A stretch of 64,000 nt of DNA. Origin: Leptolyngbya sp. FACHB-60. GTDB taxonomy: Bacteria > Cyanobacteriota > Cyanobacteriia > Phormidesmidales > Phormidesmidaceae. The translations under genes and the position numbers were made by a program. Shown here one piece after another: positions 24,497 through 33,473 of this stretch. Positions within the stretch are counted from its first letter, which is position 1. Every line of letters starts with the position of its first letter. The notes below the pieces were generated by a model. It was not told the origin of the DNA and did no database searches. It saw only the letters and a list, made by a program, of their open reading frames with translations. The stretch is from positions 124,001 through 188,000 of the forward strand of contig NZ_JACJOX010000058.1 in the NCBI RefSeq assembly GCF_014695775.1, written 5' to 3'.

Positions 24497-25972
24497 ATGG
24501 CCCTGCTGTCTCGACCGCTGAAAACGTTTTTGACCACTGCCGCTGTGGTGCTCACAGGGCTGGCTGCGGCCCCGATGGCACGAGCGCAGCAGTTTGACCA
24601 GCAGCCCATCGACCCCAACCTGGCGGTTGCGATCGCCAGCCCGGTGCGCAACGGGGCCTTCTATAGCCTGATGATTTTGACCCAGGTGCCCAACCAGCGG
24701 CAGTGCTGGCAAGAGCAGGGGCAGGCGGGCGGACCCGTCACCGTTGACCCGCTGCTGCTGAACTTTGACTTTACCGGGGCTTGCGATCGCAGCACCGACG
24801 GCAATGGATACTCAGTGCGCATCAACGGCCAAGACCTAGGGGTGCACTACCGCCTAGAGGTTTCGGCCCGGCAAAATGACCTGGTGCTGTTTGCTCGACC
24901 CACGCGCGATCGCGCGGCCCCGCCCATCGAAATTGGCCGCACCAACGGCCGCACCAACGGCTTTCTCAAAATTCAGCTCAACCCCGGCTGGCAGATGACC
25001 CGCCGCACCTACAACGGTCAGCCCGTCGGCCACATCTACCTCACCCACGACGCACCGCTAGATGTGCGCCTGGCTGCCGGGGCCGCCCCACCCCTGAGCC
25101 AAACCCCCAATACGCCCCCAGCCGGCCGTCCCACTACGCCGCCAATGACATCGCCACCGCCGCCGCCCAGCAGCACCGTGGCTACCGGCAACTATTTTCG
25201 CGTGGTGGTGCCGATTACTGGACCCAATACTCTACAACAGGTGCGGGCTGTTGAACCCGAAGCCTTTCGCACTACCGCTGAGGGCCAAGAGGTGGTGCAG
25301 GTGGGGGTGTTTCGCGATCGCCAGCGGGCTGACGAAGTCTATAACACCCTAGTCGCCGCCAGCCTGCCCGCCAAAATTTTGGGGGCCTCAGCCCCAGCAG
25401 TAGCCTCCACACCCACCCTGCCACCGATTCCCCAGGGGTCGGTGGTGGTCGTCATTGACCCCGGTCACGGTGGGCGCGACCCCGGTGCTGTGGGCATCGG
25501 CGGCCTGCAAGAAAAGCAGATCAACACTGCTATTTCCAACCGGGTGCAGCAGCAACTCCAGGCGGCGGGCCTTACGGTGCTGATGACCCGCAGCAGCGAT
25601 GTCTTTGTCGATCTCGACGCCCGCGCTCAGTATGCCAACCGGGCTGGGGCCAACGTCTTCGTCAGCATCCACGCCAACGCCATCAGCATGAGCCGCCCTG
25701 AGGTCAATGGTCTAGAGACCTACTACTTTTCCAGCGGTGAACGGCTGGCCCGCAGCATTCACGCCAGCGTTTTAGGGAATACGGATATGCGCGATCGCGG
25801 CGTGCGCCAGGCCCGCTTCTACGTGCTGCGCTATACCACCATGCCCTCAGTGCTAGTCGAAACCGGATTTGTCACCGGGGCCACCGACGCCGCCCGATTC
25901 CGTGACCCCGCTGCGGTGAATCGGATTGCCGATGGCATCGCCCGAGGCATTTTGAACTACCTGGGTCGGTAG
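24497..25972 (+). CDS. Exported N-acetylmuramoyl-L-alanine amidase (Amidase_3)
   Basis: A 491-residue protein: signal peptide (MALLSRPLKTFLTTAAVVLT, cleavage after ARA), an N-terminal beta domain, a Pro-rich linker (about 200-225), an SPOR-like region (about 235-300) and a C-terminal Amidase_3 catalytic domain. Zinc ligands are visible: His in VVIDPGHGGRDPG, Glu in LQEKQ, His in VSIHANA, with the catalytic Glu in VLVETGF. It cleaves the peptide stem from peptidoglycan glycan strands and so takes part in daughter-cell separation or septal perforation. AmiC enzymes of this type form nanopores in filamentous cyanobacteria (known; its application here is inference). ATG 24497 gives the signal peptide; an upstream TTG at 24410 does not. 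Confidence 0.88.
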   Translation: MALLSRPLKTFLTTAAVVLTGLAAAPMARAQQFDQQPIDPNLAVAIASPVRNGAFYSLMILTQVPNQRQCWQEQGQAGGPVTVDPLLLNFDFTGACDRSTDGNGYSVRINGQDLGVHYRLEVSARQNDLVLFARPTRDRAAPPIEIGRTNGRTNGFLKIQLNPGWQMTRRTYNGQPVGHIYLTHDAPLDVRLAAGAAPPLSQTPNTPPAGRPTTPPMTSPPPPPSSTVATGNYFRVVVPITGPNTLQQVRAVEPEAFRTTAEGQEVVQVGVFRDRQRADEVYNTLVAASLPAKILGASAPAVASTPTLPPIPQGSVVVVIDPGHGGRDPGAVGIGGLQEKQINTAISNRVQQQLQAAGLTVLMTRSSDVFVDLDARAQYANRAGANVFVSIHANAISMSRPEVNGLETYYFSSGERLARSIHASVLGNTDMRDRGVRQARFYVLRYTTMPSVLVETGFVTGATDAARFRDPAAVNRIADGIARGILNYLGR

Positions 25973-26032
25973 TAGGTCGGTAGCCTGACTAAAATCCAGT
26001 AGGAGCGAGCAAGCTAACTCAAAGGCACCGCT

Positions 26033-26266
26033 ATGAACTCTACGGCCAACTTGCTAACTCGCATAACCCAAACGCCTAGCCAATGCGGTGGTCGTCCCTG
26101 TATTCGAGGAATGCGCATTCGAGTAGCCGACATCCTAGAAATGCTCGCTGAGAATGTTAGTGCCAGTGAGATCCTGGAAGGCTTTCCTGATTTAGAACCA
26201 GCGGATATTCAAGCTTGCCTACTCTTTGCTGCTCGGCGCACCGACTTCCCTAGACTGATCGCATGA
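26033..26266 (+). CDS. DUF433 antitoxin-like protein
   Basis: A 77-residue DUF433 protein. It shows the family pattern RITQTPSQCGGRPCIRGMRI, then VADILEMLAENVSASEILEG and FPDLEPADIQACLLFAA, forming a small winged-helix type fold. DUF433 proteins are usually the antitoxin partner of a DUF5615 PIN-like toxin encoded directly downstream. Here the stop (TGA 26264-26266) overlaps the ATG of a very short remnant of that toxin. The antitoxin itself looks intact. Confidence 0.85.
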   Translation: MNSTANLLTRITQTPSQCGGRPCIRGMRIRVADILEMLAENVSASEILEGFPDLEPADIQACLLFAARRTDFPRLIA

Positions 26267-26310
26267 AAATCTGGGTTGATGCTCAACCGCAGATCACGAC
26301 TCTCGTCTGA
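26263..26310 (+). pseudogene. DUF5615 toxin remnant (15 codons)
   Basis: ATG 26263 overlaps the antitoxin stop (ATGA). The reading starts MKIWVDAQ, the usual N-terminus of DUF5615 PIN-like toxins including the first acidic residue, and then reads PQITTLV before TGA at 26308-26310. Normal toxins have about 110-120 residues. The next gene, on the other strand, ends 29 bases further, so almost the whole toxin has been deleted. Confidence 0.65.
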
Positions 26311-26338
26311 CTTCGGTGCTTTGTTGCCCTTAGGCGGA

Positions 26339-26971
26339 CTACTCGTTGGCCTCTGCCACAGCTAAACGCACCCCCAATGCTATGAGCGCTACCCCAGTTA
26401 AACGTTCCAGCCAATGGGCAATGGCTAGAATATGTCGCTTGAAAATCTGTTGGGAAATCACTATGGCTACTACTGCAAACCAAACCAGTGCGACAGCTGC
26501 GACGGTTGCCCCATAAACCGCTTGCGCTACCAGTGGCGTTGTAGGCTGCACAATTTGGGTAAATAGCGCCAGGAAAAAGAGCGTTGCTTTAGGATTTAGC
26601 AAATTTCCTAGAAAGCCGATGTGAAACGCTGTCCAACGCCCGATATCTCGCTGCTGCTCAACAAAGTCTGATGCGATCGCTATTTTCTTAGCGTTCAAAG
26701 ATTTAATACCGATGTAGATCAAGTAGGCAGCACCAATCCACTTCAAAACATTGAACAACAGGATGGATTGCGAAATCACAGCGCCAACGCCAATCAGGGA
26801 ATAGGTGGCATGCACCAAGTTGCCAGCTCCAACGCCGATCGCGGTAAATATTCCTGCTCGCCGAGAGTAAGCCAAGCTATTTCGCAAGGTCAGGGCAAAA
26901 TCAGGACCAGGGGTGACAACTGCTACTAAACTGACAGCAAACACCGTTAACCAAGCTGAAAAGAACGCCAT
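26339..26971 (-). CDS. LysE/RhtB-family amino acid exporter
   Basis: A 210-residue membrane protein with about six hydrophobic segments and the LysE signature near the start: LVAVVTPGPDFALTLRNSLA, followed by GAGNLVHATYSLIGVGAV, WIGAAYLIYIGIKSLNAKK and LLNPKATLFFLALF. Members export basic or neutral amino acids and homoserine lactones. ATG 26971 is preceded by GGAGAG with good spacing, better than the open frame back to 27025. It is divergent from rsmA with a gap of about 70 bases, so the promoters are probably shared. Confidence 0.85.
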   Translation of the reverse strand: MAFFSAWLTVFAVSLVAVVTPGPDFALTLRNSLAYSRRAGIFTAIGVGAGNLVHATYSLIGVGAVISQSILLFNVLKWIGAAYLIYIGIKSLNAKKIAIASDFVEQQRDIGRWTAFHIGFLGNLLNPKATLFFLALFTQIVQPTTPLVAQAVYGATVAAVALVWFAVVAIVISQQIFKRHILAIAHWLERLTGVALIALGVRLAVAEANE

Positions 26972-27042
26972 TCTCTCTCCTTGTATGACACTCTGGGTAT
27001 GACATCTTGGGCGAGAGCCTACCACGGGTTGCTAATCAGATA

Positions 27043-27873
27043 ATGTTTTCTCAACCGACTCGCAAGCGCTTTGGCCAGCACTGGCTCACCGACGAGAAGG
27101 TGCTCCACCGCATGCTGGAGGCCGCCGCCGTTACCCGCCAAGACACCGTACTCGAAATTGGCCCCGGCACCGGAGTGCTGACCCGTTGGCTGTTGCCTTT
27201 GGCCAACGCCGTGGTGGCGGTGGAAATCGATCGCGACCTTGTCCGCAAGCTCAACAATCAGTTCGCCAAGCACGATAACTTTCGCCTGGTGCCGAGCGAT
27301 ATTCTCGAACTCGACATCGCTGCTGTCTCGCGGGACAAAAACTTTGACTTTGGTTTGCCCAACAAAGTTGTCGCCAACATCCCTTACTACATCACCGGGC
27401 CAATTTTAGAAAAGCTGCTGGGCACCCTGGCTGCGCCGAACCCGGCACCCTACGACGCGATCGTGCTGCTGGTGCAGAAGGAAGTGGCCGAGCGCCTCTA
27501 CGCTCGCCCAGGCCGCAAAGCCTTTGGGGCGCTGTCGGTGCGGGTGCAGTACTTGGCGGATTGTGAACTGGTCTGCCCGGTGCCCGCCCGCGCCTTTCAG
27601 CCGCCGCCCCAGGTCGATTCGGCGGTGGTTAAGCTCACCCCTCGCCCGCCCGTATGCCCGTCGGATGATCTAGCGGGGTTTGACCGGCTGGTAAAGCTGG
27701 GGTTTGGCAGCAAGCGTAAAATGTTGCGCAACAACCTCAAGGGTGTGGTCGAGCGGGATGACCTGGAAGCAATGATGACGACCTTGGGCATTGAGCCCAC
27801 CGCCCGCGCCGAAGACCTCAGCGTTGAGCAGTGGGTGGCGCTGAGTAATACAATCCTGAAGCACCCCCGCTGA
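27043..27873 (+). CDS. rsmA: 16S rRNA dimethyladenosine transferase
   Basis: A 276-residue KsgA/RsmA enzyme that dimethylates two adjacent adenines in the 3' terminal hairpin of 16S rRNA. Family blocks in order: KRFGQHWLTD, VLEIGPGTGVLTRWLLPLAN (SAM binding), VVAVEIDRDLV, VVANIPYYITGPILEKLL (motif IV NIPY), and QKEVAERLYARPGRKAFG. ATG 27043 gives the normal N-terminus (MFSQPTRKRFGQ). ispE follows after 6 bases, so they form an operon, an arrangement common in bacteria. Confidence 0.93.
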   Translation: MFSQPTRKRFGQHWLTDEKVLHRMLEAAAVTRQDTVLEIGPGTGVLTRWLLPLANAVVAVEIDRDLVRKLNNQFAKHDNFRLVPSDILELDIAAVSRDKNFDFGLPNKVVANIPYYITGPILEKLLGTLAAPNPAPYDAIVLLVQKEVAERLYARPGRKAFGALSVRVQYLADCELVCPVPARAFQPPPQVDSAVVKLTPRPPVCPSDDLAGFDRLVKLGFGSKRKMLRNNLKGVVERDDLEAMMTTLGIEPTARAEDLSVEQWVALSNTILKHPR

Positions 27874-27879
27874 TTCTAT

Positions 27880-28824
27880 ATGCGCTCTTACACTCTGCTA
27901 GCCGCTGCCAAAATTAACCTCTATCTCGAAATTGTGGGCAGCCGTCCCGACGGCTTCCACGAGCTGATTATGGTAATGCAGAGCGTCAGTCTGTGCGATC
28001 GCATCACCGTGCGCAGCATTGGTGTCGATGAAATTCGCGTGCGCTGCGACCACCCCCTAGTGCCTGCGGATGAAACTAACCTGGCCTACAAGGCCGCGGC
28101 CTTGGTCATGGCGCAATTCCCCGACGCGATGGCCAAGCTGGGCGGTGTCGAAATCACGATTGAAAAGCAGATCCCGGTGGGGGCTGGGCTGGCCGGTGGC
28201 TCGTCCAACGCGGCGGCTGTGCTGGTAGGGCTAGATCTGCTGTGGAACCTCGGCCTCACCCAGAGCGAGCTGCAAGAGCTGGGGGCTGAGCTAGGGTCCG
28301 ACATTCCCTTTTGCGTGTCGGGGGGGACGGCGATCGCCACGGGCCGGGGCGAACGGCTCGATGCACTCCCCGGCATCGACAATTTGCACTTGGTCATTGC
28401 CAAGTACGAGTCTGAATTTGTCTCGACCCCCTGGGCCTACAAAACCTACCGGGCCGAGTATGGTGACACTTATCTAACCAATGCCCAAGGCTGGCAAGAG
28501 CGCCAAGCCCAGGTGCGATCGGGTGAGATGGTAAGGGCGGTGGCCCGTCGAGATGCGATCGCTGTAGGTCAGCACCTCTGTAACGACTTTGAGAAAATAG
28601 TGCTGGATGCCCACCCCAAAAGCGCTGCCCTCAAAGCCACCATGGCCGACCTCGGGGGGCTCGGCACCCTGATGTCGGGGTCTGGTCCCTCAGTGTTTAC
28701 CCTGGCTGGGTCTGAGGCCCAGGCAGATGAGCTGGCGACCAAGCTGCGGGCGGCTCTACCAGACCCCGATCTAGGCATTTGGACCGCTCAGTTTGTGCCC
28801 AGTGGGGTGCAGCTCGTTAGCTAG
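27880..28824 (+). CDS. ispE: 4-diphosphocytidyl-2-C-methyl-D-erythritol kinase
   Basis: A 314-residue GHMP kinase of the MEP isoprenoid pathway, which phosphorylates CDP-methylerythritol. The substrate Lys is in AAAKINLYLEIVGSRPDGFH, the ATP glycine loop is IPVGAGLAGGSSNAAAVLVG, and the C-terminal motif is LGTLMSGSGPSVFTLAG. Length is normal. It lies 6 bases after rsmA, so both are made from one message. The pathway feeds carotenoids, phytol and quinones. Confidence 0.93.
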   Translation: MRSYTLLAAAKINLYLEIVGSRPDGFHELIMVMQSVSLCDRITVRSIGVDEIRVRCDHPLVPADETNLAYKAAALVMAQFPDAMAKLGGVEITIEKQIPVGAGLAGGSSNAAAVLVGLDLLWNLGLTQSELQELGAELGSDIPFCVSGGTAIATGRGERLDALPGIDNLHLVIAKYESEFVSTPWAYKTYRAEYGDTYLTNAQGWQERQAQVRSGEMVRAVARRDAIAVGQHLCNDFEKIVLDAHPKSAALKATMADLGGLGTLMSGSGPSVFTLAGSEAQADELATKLRAALPDPDLGIWTAQFVPSGVQLVS

Positions 28825-28924
28825 CCAAAAGGCAGAGACTGGGTCTGCGGAGGTGGTGCCCACCGTGAGCGGGGAGAAGCAACGCTAGAATAGGGAGACT
28901 GTTCTTAACCTATCGGGTTTGTCT

Positions 28925-30016
28925 ATGTCGGTTTTAGCTGCGATCGCGGTCATTGCCCTACTGGTAGCCGTTCACGAAGCGGGGCACTTCTCAGCCGCTC
29001 GGCTACAGGGCATTCACGTCAACCGCTTTGCCATTGGCTTTGGCCCCATCCTTTGGAAGTACCAGGGTGCTGAAACCGAATACTCCCTGCGGGCCATTCC
29101 CCTGGGTGGCTTTGTCGGCTTTCCCGACGACGACCCTGAGAGTGATATCCCCACCAACGACCCCGACCTGCTGAAAAATCGTCCGATTCTCGATCGCGCC
29201 ATTGTGATCAGCGCCGGGGTAATCGCTAACCTGGTATTTGCTTACCTGGTGTTTGTGGCTCAGTTTAGCGCTGTGGGCATTCCCGAAACCTTCAATCCCC
29301 AGCCCGGCATTCTGGTGCCCCAGGTGATTGCCGAAAGCTCTCCTGCCGGTCAGGCAGGCATTCGCTCCGGAGATATTTTGGTGGCGGCCAACGGTGAACC
29401 TCTAGCCTCTGGCGAAGAAAGCATTCCCTTCTTCATTCAGCTGATCAAAGATAGCCCCAACCAGCCTGTGCAGCTTACAGTGCAGCGCGGTGCCCGCGAG
29501 CTAGATGTCTCGGTCACTCCCGAAATTGGTCCCGATGGCACGGCCGTAATCGGCGTGCAGCTTCAGCCCAATGGTGACTTTGGCTATCGCCGCCCCAAAA
29601 ACCCTCTTGAAGTGTTTAGTCTGGCGGCGCAGCAGTTTCAAGACACCCTAGTGCGCACTGTAAAAGGCTTCGTGCAGCTGGTAACTAACTTTGGCGAAAT
29701 GGCCAGCCAGGTGGCTGGGCCCGTTAAAATCGTCGAGCAGGGGGCAGGGTTGGCCAAGAACAGCGCCGCCATGCTGTTCCCCTTCACTGCCATCATCAGC
29801 ATCAACCTGGCGATTATCAATATTCTGCCCCTGCCTGCGTTAGATGGCGGTCAGCTGGCGTTTTTGCTGATCGAAGCCCTGCGCGGCGGCAAGCCCCTGC
29901 CCGATCGCATTCAAGACAGCGTCATGCAAACCGGCCTAGTGCTGCTGCTGGGCTTGGGTGTATTTCTCATTGTCCGCGACACCACCCAGCTCGAAATCTT
30001 CCAAAACCTGCGTTAG
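28925..30016 (+). CDS. rseP: Site-2 zinc metalloprotease RseP/MmpA type
   Basis: A 363-residue intramembrane protease. The zinc motif HEAGH is in the first membrane segment (AVHEAGHFSAARLQG). One PDZ domain (about 115-195, QVIAESSPAGQAGIRSGDIL) follows a second hydrophobic segment, and the second metal motif is INILPLPALDGGQLAFLL. It cuts membrane-embedded substrates, typically anti-sigma factors. An in-frame TTG lies at 28919, but ATG 28925 is preferred. It continues the rsmA-ispE run with a gap of about 100 bases. Confidence 0.9.
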   Translation: MSVLAAIAVIALLVAVHEAGHFSAARLQGIHVNRFAIGFGPILWKYQGAETEYSLRAIPLGGFVGFPDDDPESDIPTNDPDLLKNRPILDRAIVISAGVIANLVFAYLVFVAQFSAVGIPETFNPQPGILVPQVIAESSPAGQAGIRSGDILVAANGEPLASGEESIPFFIQLIKDSPNQPVQLTVQRGARELDVSVTPEIGPDGTAVIGVQLQPNGDFGYRRPKNPLEVFSLAAQQFQDTLVRTVKGFVQLVTNFGEMASQVAGPVKIVEQGAGLAKNSAAMLFPFTAIISINLAIINILPLPALDGGQLAFLLIEALRGGKPLPDRIQDSVMQTGLVLLLGLGVFLIVRDTTQLEIFQNLR

Positions 30017-30017
30017 A

Positions 30018-30063
30018 AAGTTTTGAGTTTTGAGTTACAACCCGCACCCAAAACTTAAAACTT
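30018..30063. repeat. AT-rich inverted repeat between rseP and nth
   Basis: AAGTTTTGAGTTTT (30018-30031) pairs with AAAACTTAAAACTT (30050-30063), one mismatch, starting two bases after the rseP stop. Similar degenerate AT-rich motifs occur at 11606-11630. Probably a dispersed intergenic repeat, possibly also a weak terminator. Confidence 0.4.
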
Positions 30064-30099
30064 CATCACCCATCTACCCATCCACTCCCTACCCCCGCC

Positions 30100-30822
30100 A
30101 TGCCCAACCAGCGGCGAGCCTCCAAAAAACAGCGATCGCTGGAGATTCTTCTCCGCCTTAAACGGCTGTACCCCGAAGCCCCTTGCTCCCTGGATTTTGC
30201 CAACCCCTTGCAGCTGATGATCGCCACTATGCTGGCGGCTCAATGCACTGACGAGCGGGTTAACCTGGTCACCCCAGCCCTGTTTGCCGCTTATCCCGAT
30301 GTCTATGCCTTTGCCGAGGCCGATATCGCCGATTTGGAGCAGCTGGTGAAATCTACCGGCTTTTACCGCAACAAAGCCAAAAATATTCGCGCCGCCTGCC
30401 AACGAATCATCACCGAGTACAACGGCGAAGTCCCTCCCCGCATGGAGGATTTAGTTACCCTGCCGGGTGTAGCCCGCAAAACTGCCAATGTCGTGCTGGC
30501 CCACGGTTTTGGTATCAATGGCGGGGTGACGGTAGACACCCACGTGAAGCGCATCACGAATCTCCTGGGGCTGACCAAGCACGCTGACCCGGTCAAGATT
30601 GAGCGCGACCTGATGAAGCTGCTGCCCCAGCCCGACTGGGAGAACTGGTCAATTCGGCTGGTGTACCACGGGCGGGCCGTTTGCAATGCCCGTAACCCTA
30701 AATGCGGTCTGTGTGAGCTGGCCGATCTCTGCCCCTCTGCAAAGGTGCTGCCAGTGGTTCCTGTGTCCGAGGCAGCGGTGCTGCCAGTGGTGAGTCTTGT
30801 ACCCGAAGCCGTTCAGTCTTAG
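30100..30822 (+). CDS. nth: Endonuclease III
   Basis: A 240-residue DNA glycosylase/AP lyase for oxidised pyrimidines. The helix-hairpin-helix is LPGVARKTANVVLAHGFG, followed by the catalytic Asp in VTVDTHVKRITN, with the catalytic Lys in GVARKTAN. The iron-sulfur loop is C-x6-C-x2-C-x5-C (CNARNPKCGLCELADLC). About 25 residues beyond the cluster (PVVPVSEAAVLPVVSLVPEA) are an extra, low-complexity tail, longer than in most Nth proteins. Start ATG 30100 as usual. Confidence 0.92.
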   Translation: MPNQRRASKKQRSLEILLRLKRLYPEAPCSLDFANPLQLMIATMLAAQCTDERVNLVTPALFAAYPDVYAFAEADIADLEQLVKSTGFYRNKAKNIRAACQRIITEYNGEVPPRMEDLVTLPGVARKTANVVLAHGFGINGGVTVDTHVKRITNLLGLTKHADPVKIERDLMKLLPQPDWENWSIRLVYHGRAVCNARNPKCGLCELADLCPSAKVLPVVPVSEAAVLPVVSLVPEAVQS

Positions 30823-30907
30823 GGGTGACCGCCATCAAAACTGGCTGGGTTTCTGTGAAGTAGCTAATACTCAAAGCCTCACTATCGAAACTCAGTTTTT
30901 GTTTGCC

Positions 30908-31840
30908 CTAGGACATCTTCGTCAAGCTGAGTAGGCCCACGCTGATGGTAACTAGCAGCACTCCTAGCCCTTGCACCAGAGAAAGCTGCTCTTGCAGCAT
31001 GCCCCAAGCCAGCACGGCGGTGAGGGCTGGGTTGGCGGCCCCGAGCATAGAGGCAGCGGTGGCCCCCACGCTGCGAATGCCAAGGTTGTTGAGCACGTGG
31101 CCGGTGAGGGTGGCGATCGCCGACAGCAATCCCCCTACCCACAGCGCGGGCCACAGCAGACCCGCCAACTCCACCGGCCACAGCAGCAGGCTAACCGCCG
31201 ACAGCACCAGCGTCACCGCAAAGCTAATGCCCGTAAACGGCACCGGGTGAAAGGTTTCAAACGCTTTTTGGGCCGCCACGGTGTAAAAGGCATACACAAT
31301 GCCCGAGGCCAGGCCAAAAGCGACGCCTACCCAGCTCTCGATCGCTGCCCCCGTCATGGGAATGGTCAGCGCACTACCCAGCAAAATCAGCGCCAAAATT
31401 GCCCAGCGGCCCATGCTGGGGCGGTGGCCAAACCAGTACCAATCCAGCACGGCTGTATAGACCGGAAAAGTGAAAAACAGCGTTAGCGCAATGCCCGCTG
31501 CAATCCGCCCCACCGACACATAGAGCAGCGCCAGGTACGAAAACATCAGCACCCCGCCCACCAGGGCCAGGTAGAGTTCGCGGCGGTAGTCTGCAGACCC
31601 CAAGCGCCGCAGATCGCTCCACATCGGCGGATATACCGGCGGTAGTAGCAGGGCCATTAACGGCACCCCCACCACCATGCGCATAAACATCAGCAGAAAT
31701 GAGTTGGGCAGAGTGGGCTCCACAAAGCCCCCGGTCTCCAGCACCCCAAACAGGTTAGACGGAGTAAACAAAACCCGAGTGATCAGGTTTTGGGCCCCAA
31801 AGCAAATTGTCGCCAGCAAAATTAAGACATAGCCGAGCAT
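30908..31840 (-). CDS. EamA/DMT-family transporter
   Basis: A 310-residue membrane protein with ten hydrophobic segments in two EamA repeats, each of about 140 residues. Blocks include YVLILLATICFGAQNLITRV, IAAGIALTLFFTFPVYTAVL and ASMLGAANPALTAVLAWGML. Members move small metabolites out of the cell; the substrate cannot be deduced. Convergent with nth with a gap of about 85 bases; start ATG 31840. Confidence 0.85.
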   Translation of the reverse strand: MLGYVLILLATICFGAQNLITRVLFTPSNLFGVLETGGFVEPTLPNSFLLMFMRMVVGVPLMALLLPPVYPPMWSDLRRLGSADYRRELYLALVGGVLMFSYLALLYVSVGRIAAGIALTLFFTFPVYTAVLDWYWFGHRPSMGRWAILALILLGSALTIPMTGAAIESWVGVAFGLASGIVYAFYTVAAQKAFETFHPVPFTGISFAVTLVLSAVSLLLWPVELAGLLWPALWVGGLLSAIATLTGHVLNNLGIRSVGATAASMLGAANPALTAVLAWGMLQEQLSLVQGLGVLLVTISVGLLSLTKMS

Positions 31841-31898
31841 GCATCCCCCCGATCACGCTTGAGGGATGACCCAATGCCAGCGCCCTTAACCACGCATT

Positions 31899-32333
31899 CT
31901 ACGGTAGCCGATAGCTGGCCACCCGCACCATCAAATCCCCCCCCTGGGGATCGTGGGTAAAGACAAAACTACCCGCTTTGGTCTCGTGACCTGAGAGAAA
32001 GTCGATCTGCTGCTCACCGGTTTCGTCGTCAACACCGGTGATCTGTAGCTCGGCGGTCACCTGCACCATGCGGGCAATGCGGCCGCCGGTATTGGTAATG
32101 GCAAAGGGAACGTAGTAACGGCCATCGGTGACGCGCACCGCTTCTGACACTGCTACCGAAAAGGCGGGCGGGCGATTTTGGTTGGTCTGCCAGTCAAAGA
32201 AAATTAGCCCTACCAGCCCCAGCAAAATGAGGGAAGCCGCGATAAACGTCACCCACTCGGCCGCAGACCGTTGGGTAAAGCGCCTTGGCGCATCTGGATG
32301 CGGTGAGTCGTCGGGGAAGTTGGGCAAATCCAT
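31899..32333 (-). CDS. TIGR02588-family conserved protein
   Basis: A 144-residue protein with one membrane segment (about 32-52, FIAASLILLGLVGLIFFDWQ) and a soluble beta-rich domain (FSVAVSEAVRVTDGRYYVPF and AITNTGGRIARMVQVTAEL). It matches the TIGR02588 family, always encoded beside TIGR02587, as here. The ATG at 32333 shares its A with the stop of the upstream gene (TAATG), so translation is coupled. The function of the pair is not known to me. Confidence 0.7.
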   Translation of the reverse strand: MDLPNFPDDSPHPDAPRRFTQRSAAEWVTFIAASLILLGLVGLIFFDWQTNQNRPPAFSVAVSEAVRVTDGRYYVPFAITNTGGRIARMVQVTAELQITGVDDETGEQQIDFLSGHETKAGSFVFTHDPQGGDLMVRVASYRLP

Positions 32334-33262
32334 TAGATAAGGATACGCCCTGCGGCTCCGCCAATGGAGGCCGGCAGGCCCAAAACCAGAGTATTGCTCA
32401 ACCATTCTGACCAGGGGTCACTGGGGTTGAGTTGCTGAAACAGCACTAGCATCACCACCGATGCCAGTAGGGCGACAAGATAGGCTACCAGGGTTTCGGT
32501 AACGGGGCTAAACAGCAAGCCCCGCTGCCGCCGCTCGGCGCGATCGGTAAAGCCCGAGGCAAACACAATGGCGTAGGAAAGGCCCAGCGACGCACCCATG
32601 ATCAGCAACAGCCACAGAGGGGGCAGAGATGCGGCCAGCAGCGGCACTTCTTCGGTGGGGGCAATGCTAAAGGCAATGAGCACAGCGCCAATCAGGGCGG
32701 CGTCAAAATCGACTAGGGCATCGCGTAAGTTAGCTAGGGTAGGCGAGGTCAGCCGGCGAGATAGGGGGGCAGTTGTGCGGCGCACGCGATCCACACCTGA
32801 ATCGCGCCTTTGCTTGCCCTGCAAGGTTGAGCGCGCTAAGGCCACTCCCAGCGCAAACGGCACCGTCTCAAACACCACCTTGCCCAACACTTCCGACAGG
32901 GGAATATCGAGGGTAATGCGGCGCAGCAGCACCAGGGCCAGGGCAGCACAGACAACCCCGATGGCGACGGCCTCAATGCTTTCTAGCAAGGCTTCTAGGG
33001 GGTGCAGGTGGAGGGTCTGGCGAAACCCTTCGACCTGGGTGAGCAGCCCGACGCCAACTAAGGTAGTGGCGAGCACCGTCAGCAGCCAGCGGGGGTCGGT
33101 GGCGGCCCCGATCACCCATACCTCCACTGTGTACAGCAGCGGAATGCCGAACAAAAAGCCCCCCACTGCCCCCTGGAGAATGGCCTGCAATTCTATGAGC
33201 CAGATGTTGGCAGAGGGCAGAGGCGTTGTGTGATCTATAGCGTCGTCTACAGACTCGACCAT
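32333..33262 (-). CDS. TIGR02587-family integral membrane protein
   Basis: A 309-residue protein with about eight hydrophobic segments, of the TIGR02587 family. Recognisable blocks are LQAILQGAVGGFLFGIPLLY, VVFETVPFALGVALARSTLQ and FSIAPTEEVPLLAASLPPLW. A basic, Ser-rich loop (RRDSGVDRVRRTTAPLSRRL) lies on the cytosolic side. It is the first gene of a two-gene operon with TIGR02588, one base overlap. No function is established that I can name. Start ATG 33262. Confidence 0.75.
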   Translation of the reverse strand: MVESVDDAIDHTTPLPSANIWLIELQAILQGAVGGFLFGIPLLYTVEVWVIGAATDPRWLLTVLATTLVGVGLLTQVEGFRQTLHLHPLEALLESIEAVAIGVVCAALALVLLRRITLDIPLSEVLGKVVFETVPFALGVALARSTLQGKQRRDSGVDRVRRTTAPLSRRLTSPTLANLRDALVDFDAALIGAVLIAFSIAPTEEVPLLAASLPPLWLLLIMGASLGLSYAIVFASGFTDRAERRQRGLLFSPVTETLVAYLVALLASVVMLVLFQQLNPSDPWSEWLSNTLVLGLPASIGGAAGRILI

Positions 33263-33473
33263 CGCGGATTGTCTCTAATACAAACTAGGTGGATCAGACC
33301 CATTCACTGCATAGTAAGAGTTTGGCGATTCAAAAGGGCTGAGATCAGGGCTGTTTCCCCAGGTTTCTACTCGAAACCTTAGGAAAATCTCTAGTATTGC
33401 TGGGGTTCTACAAAATGCCCGCTAGCGTGAGGAGAACAGTCCACAGACAAAGCTCTCATGCAAGGATGGTTTT

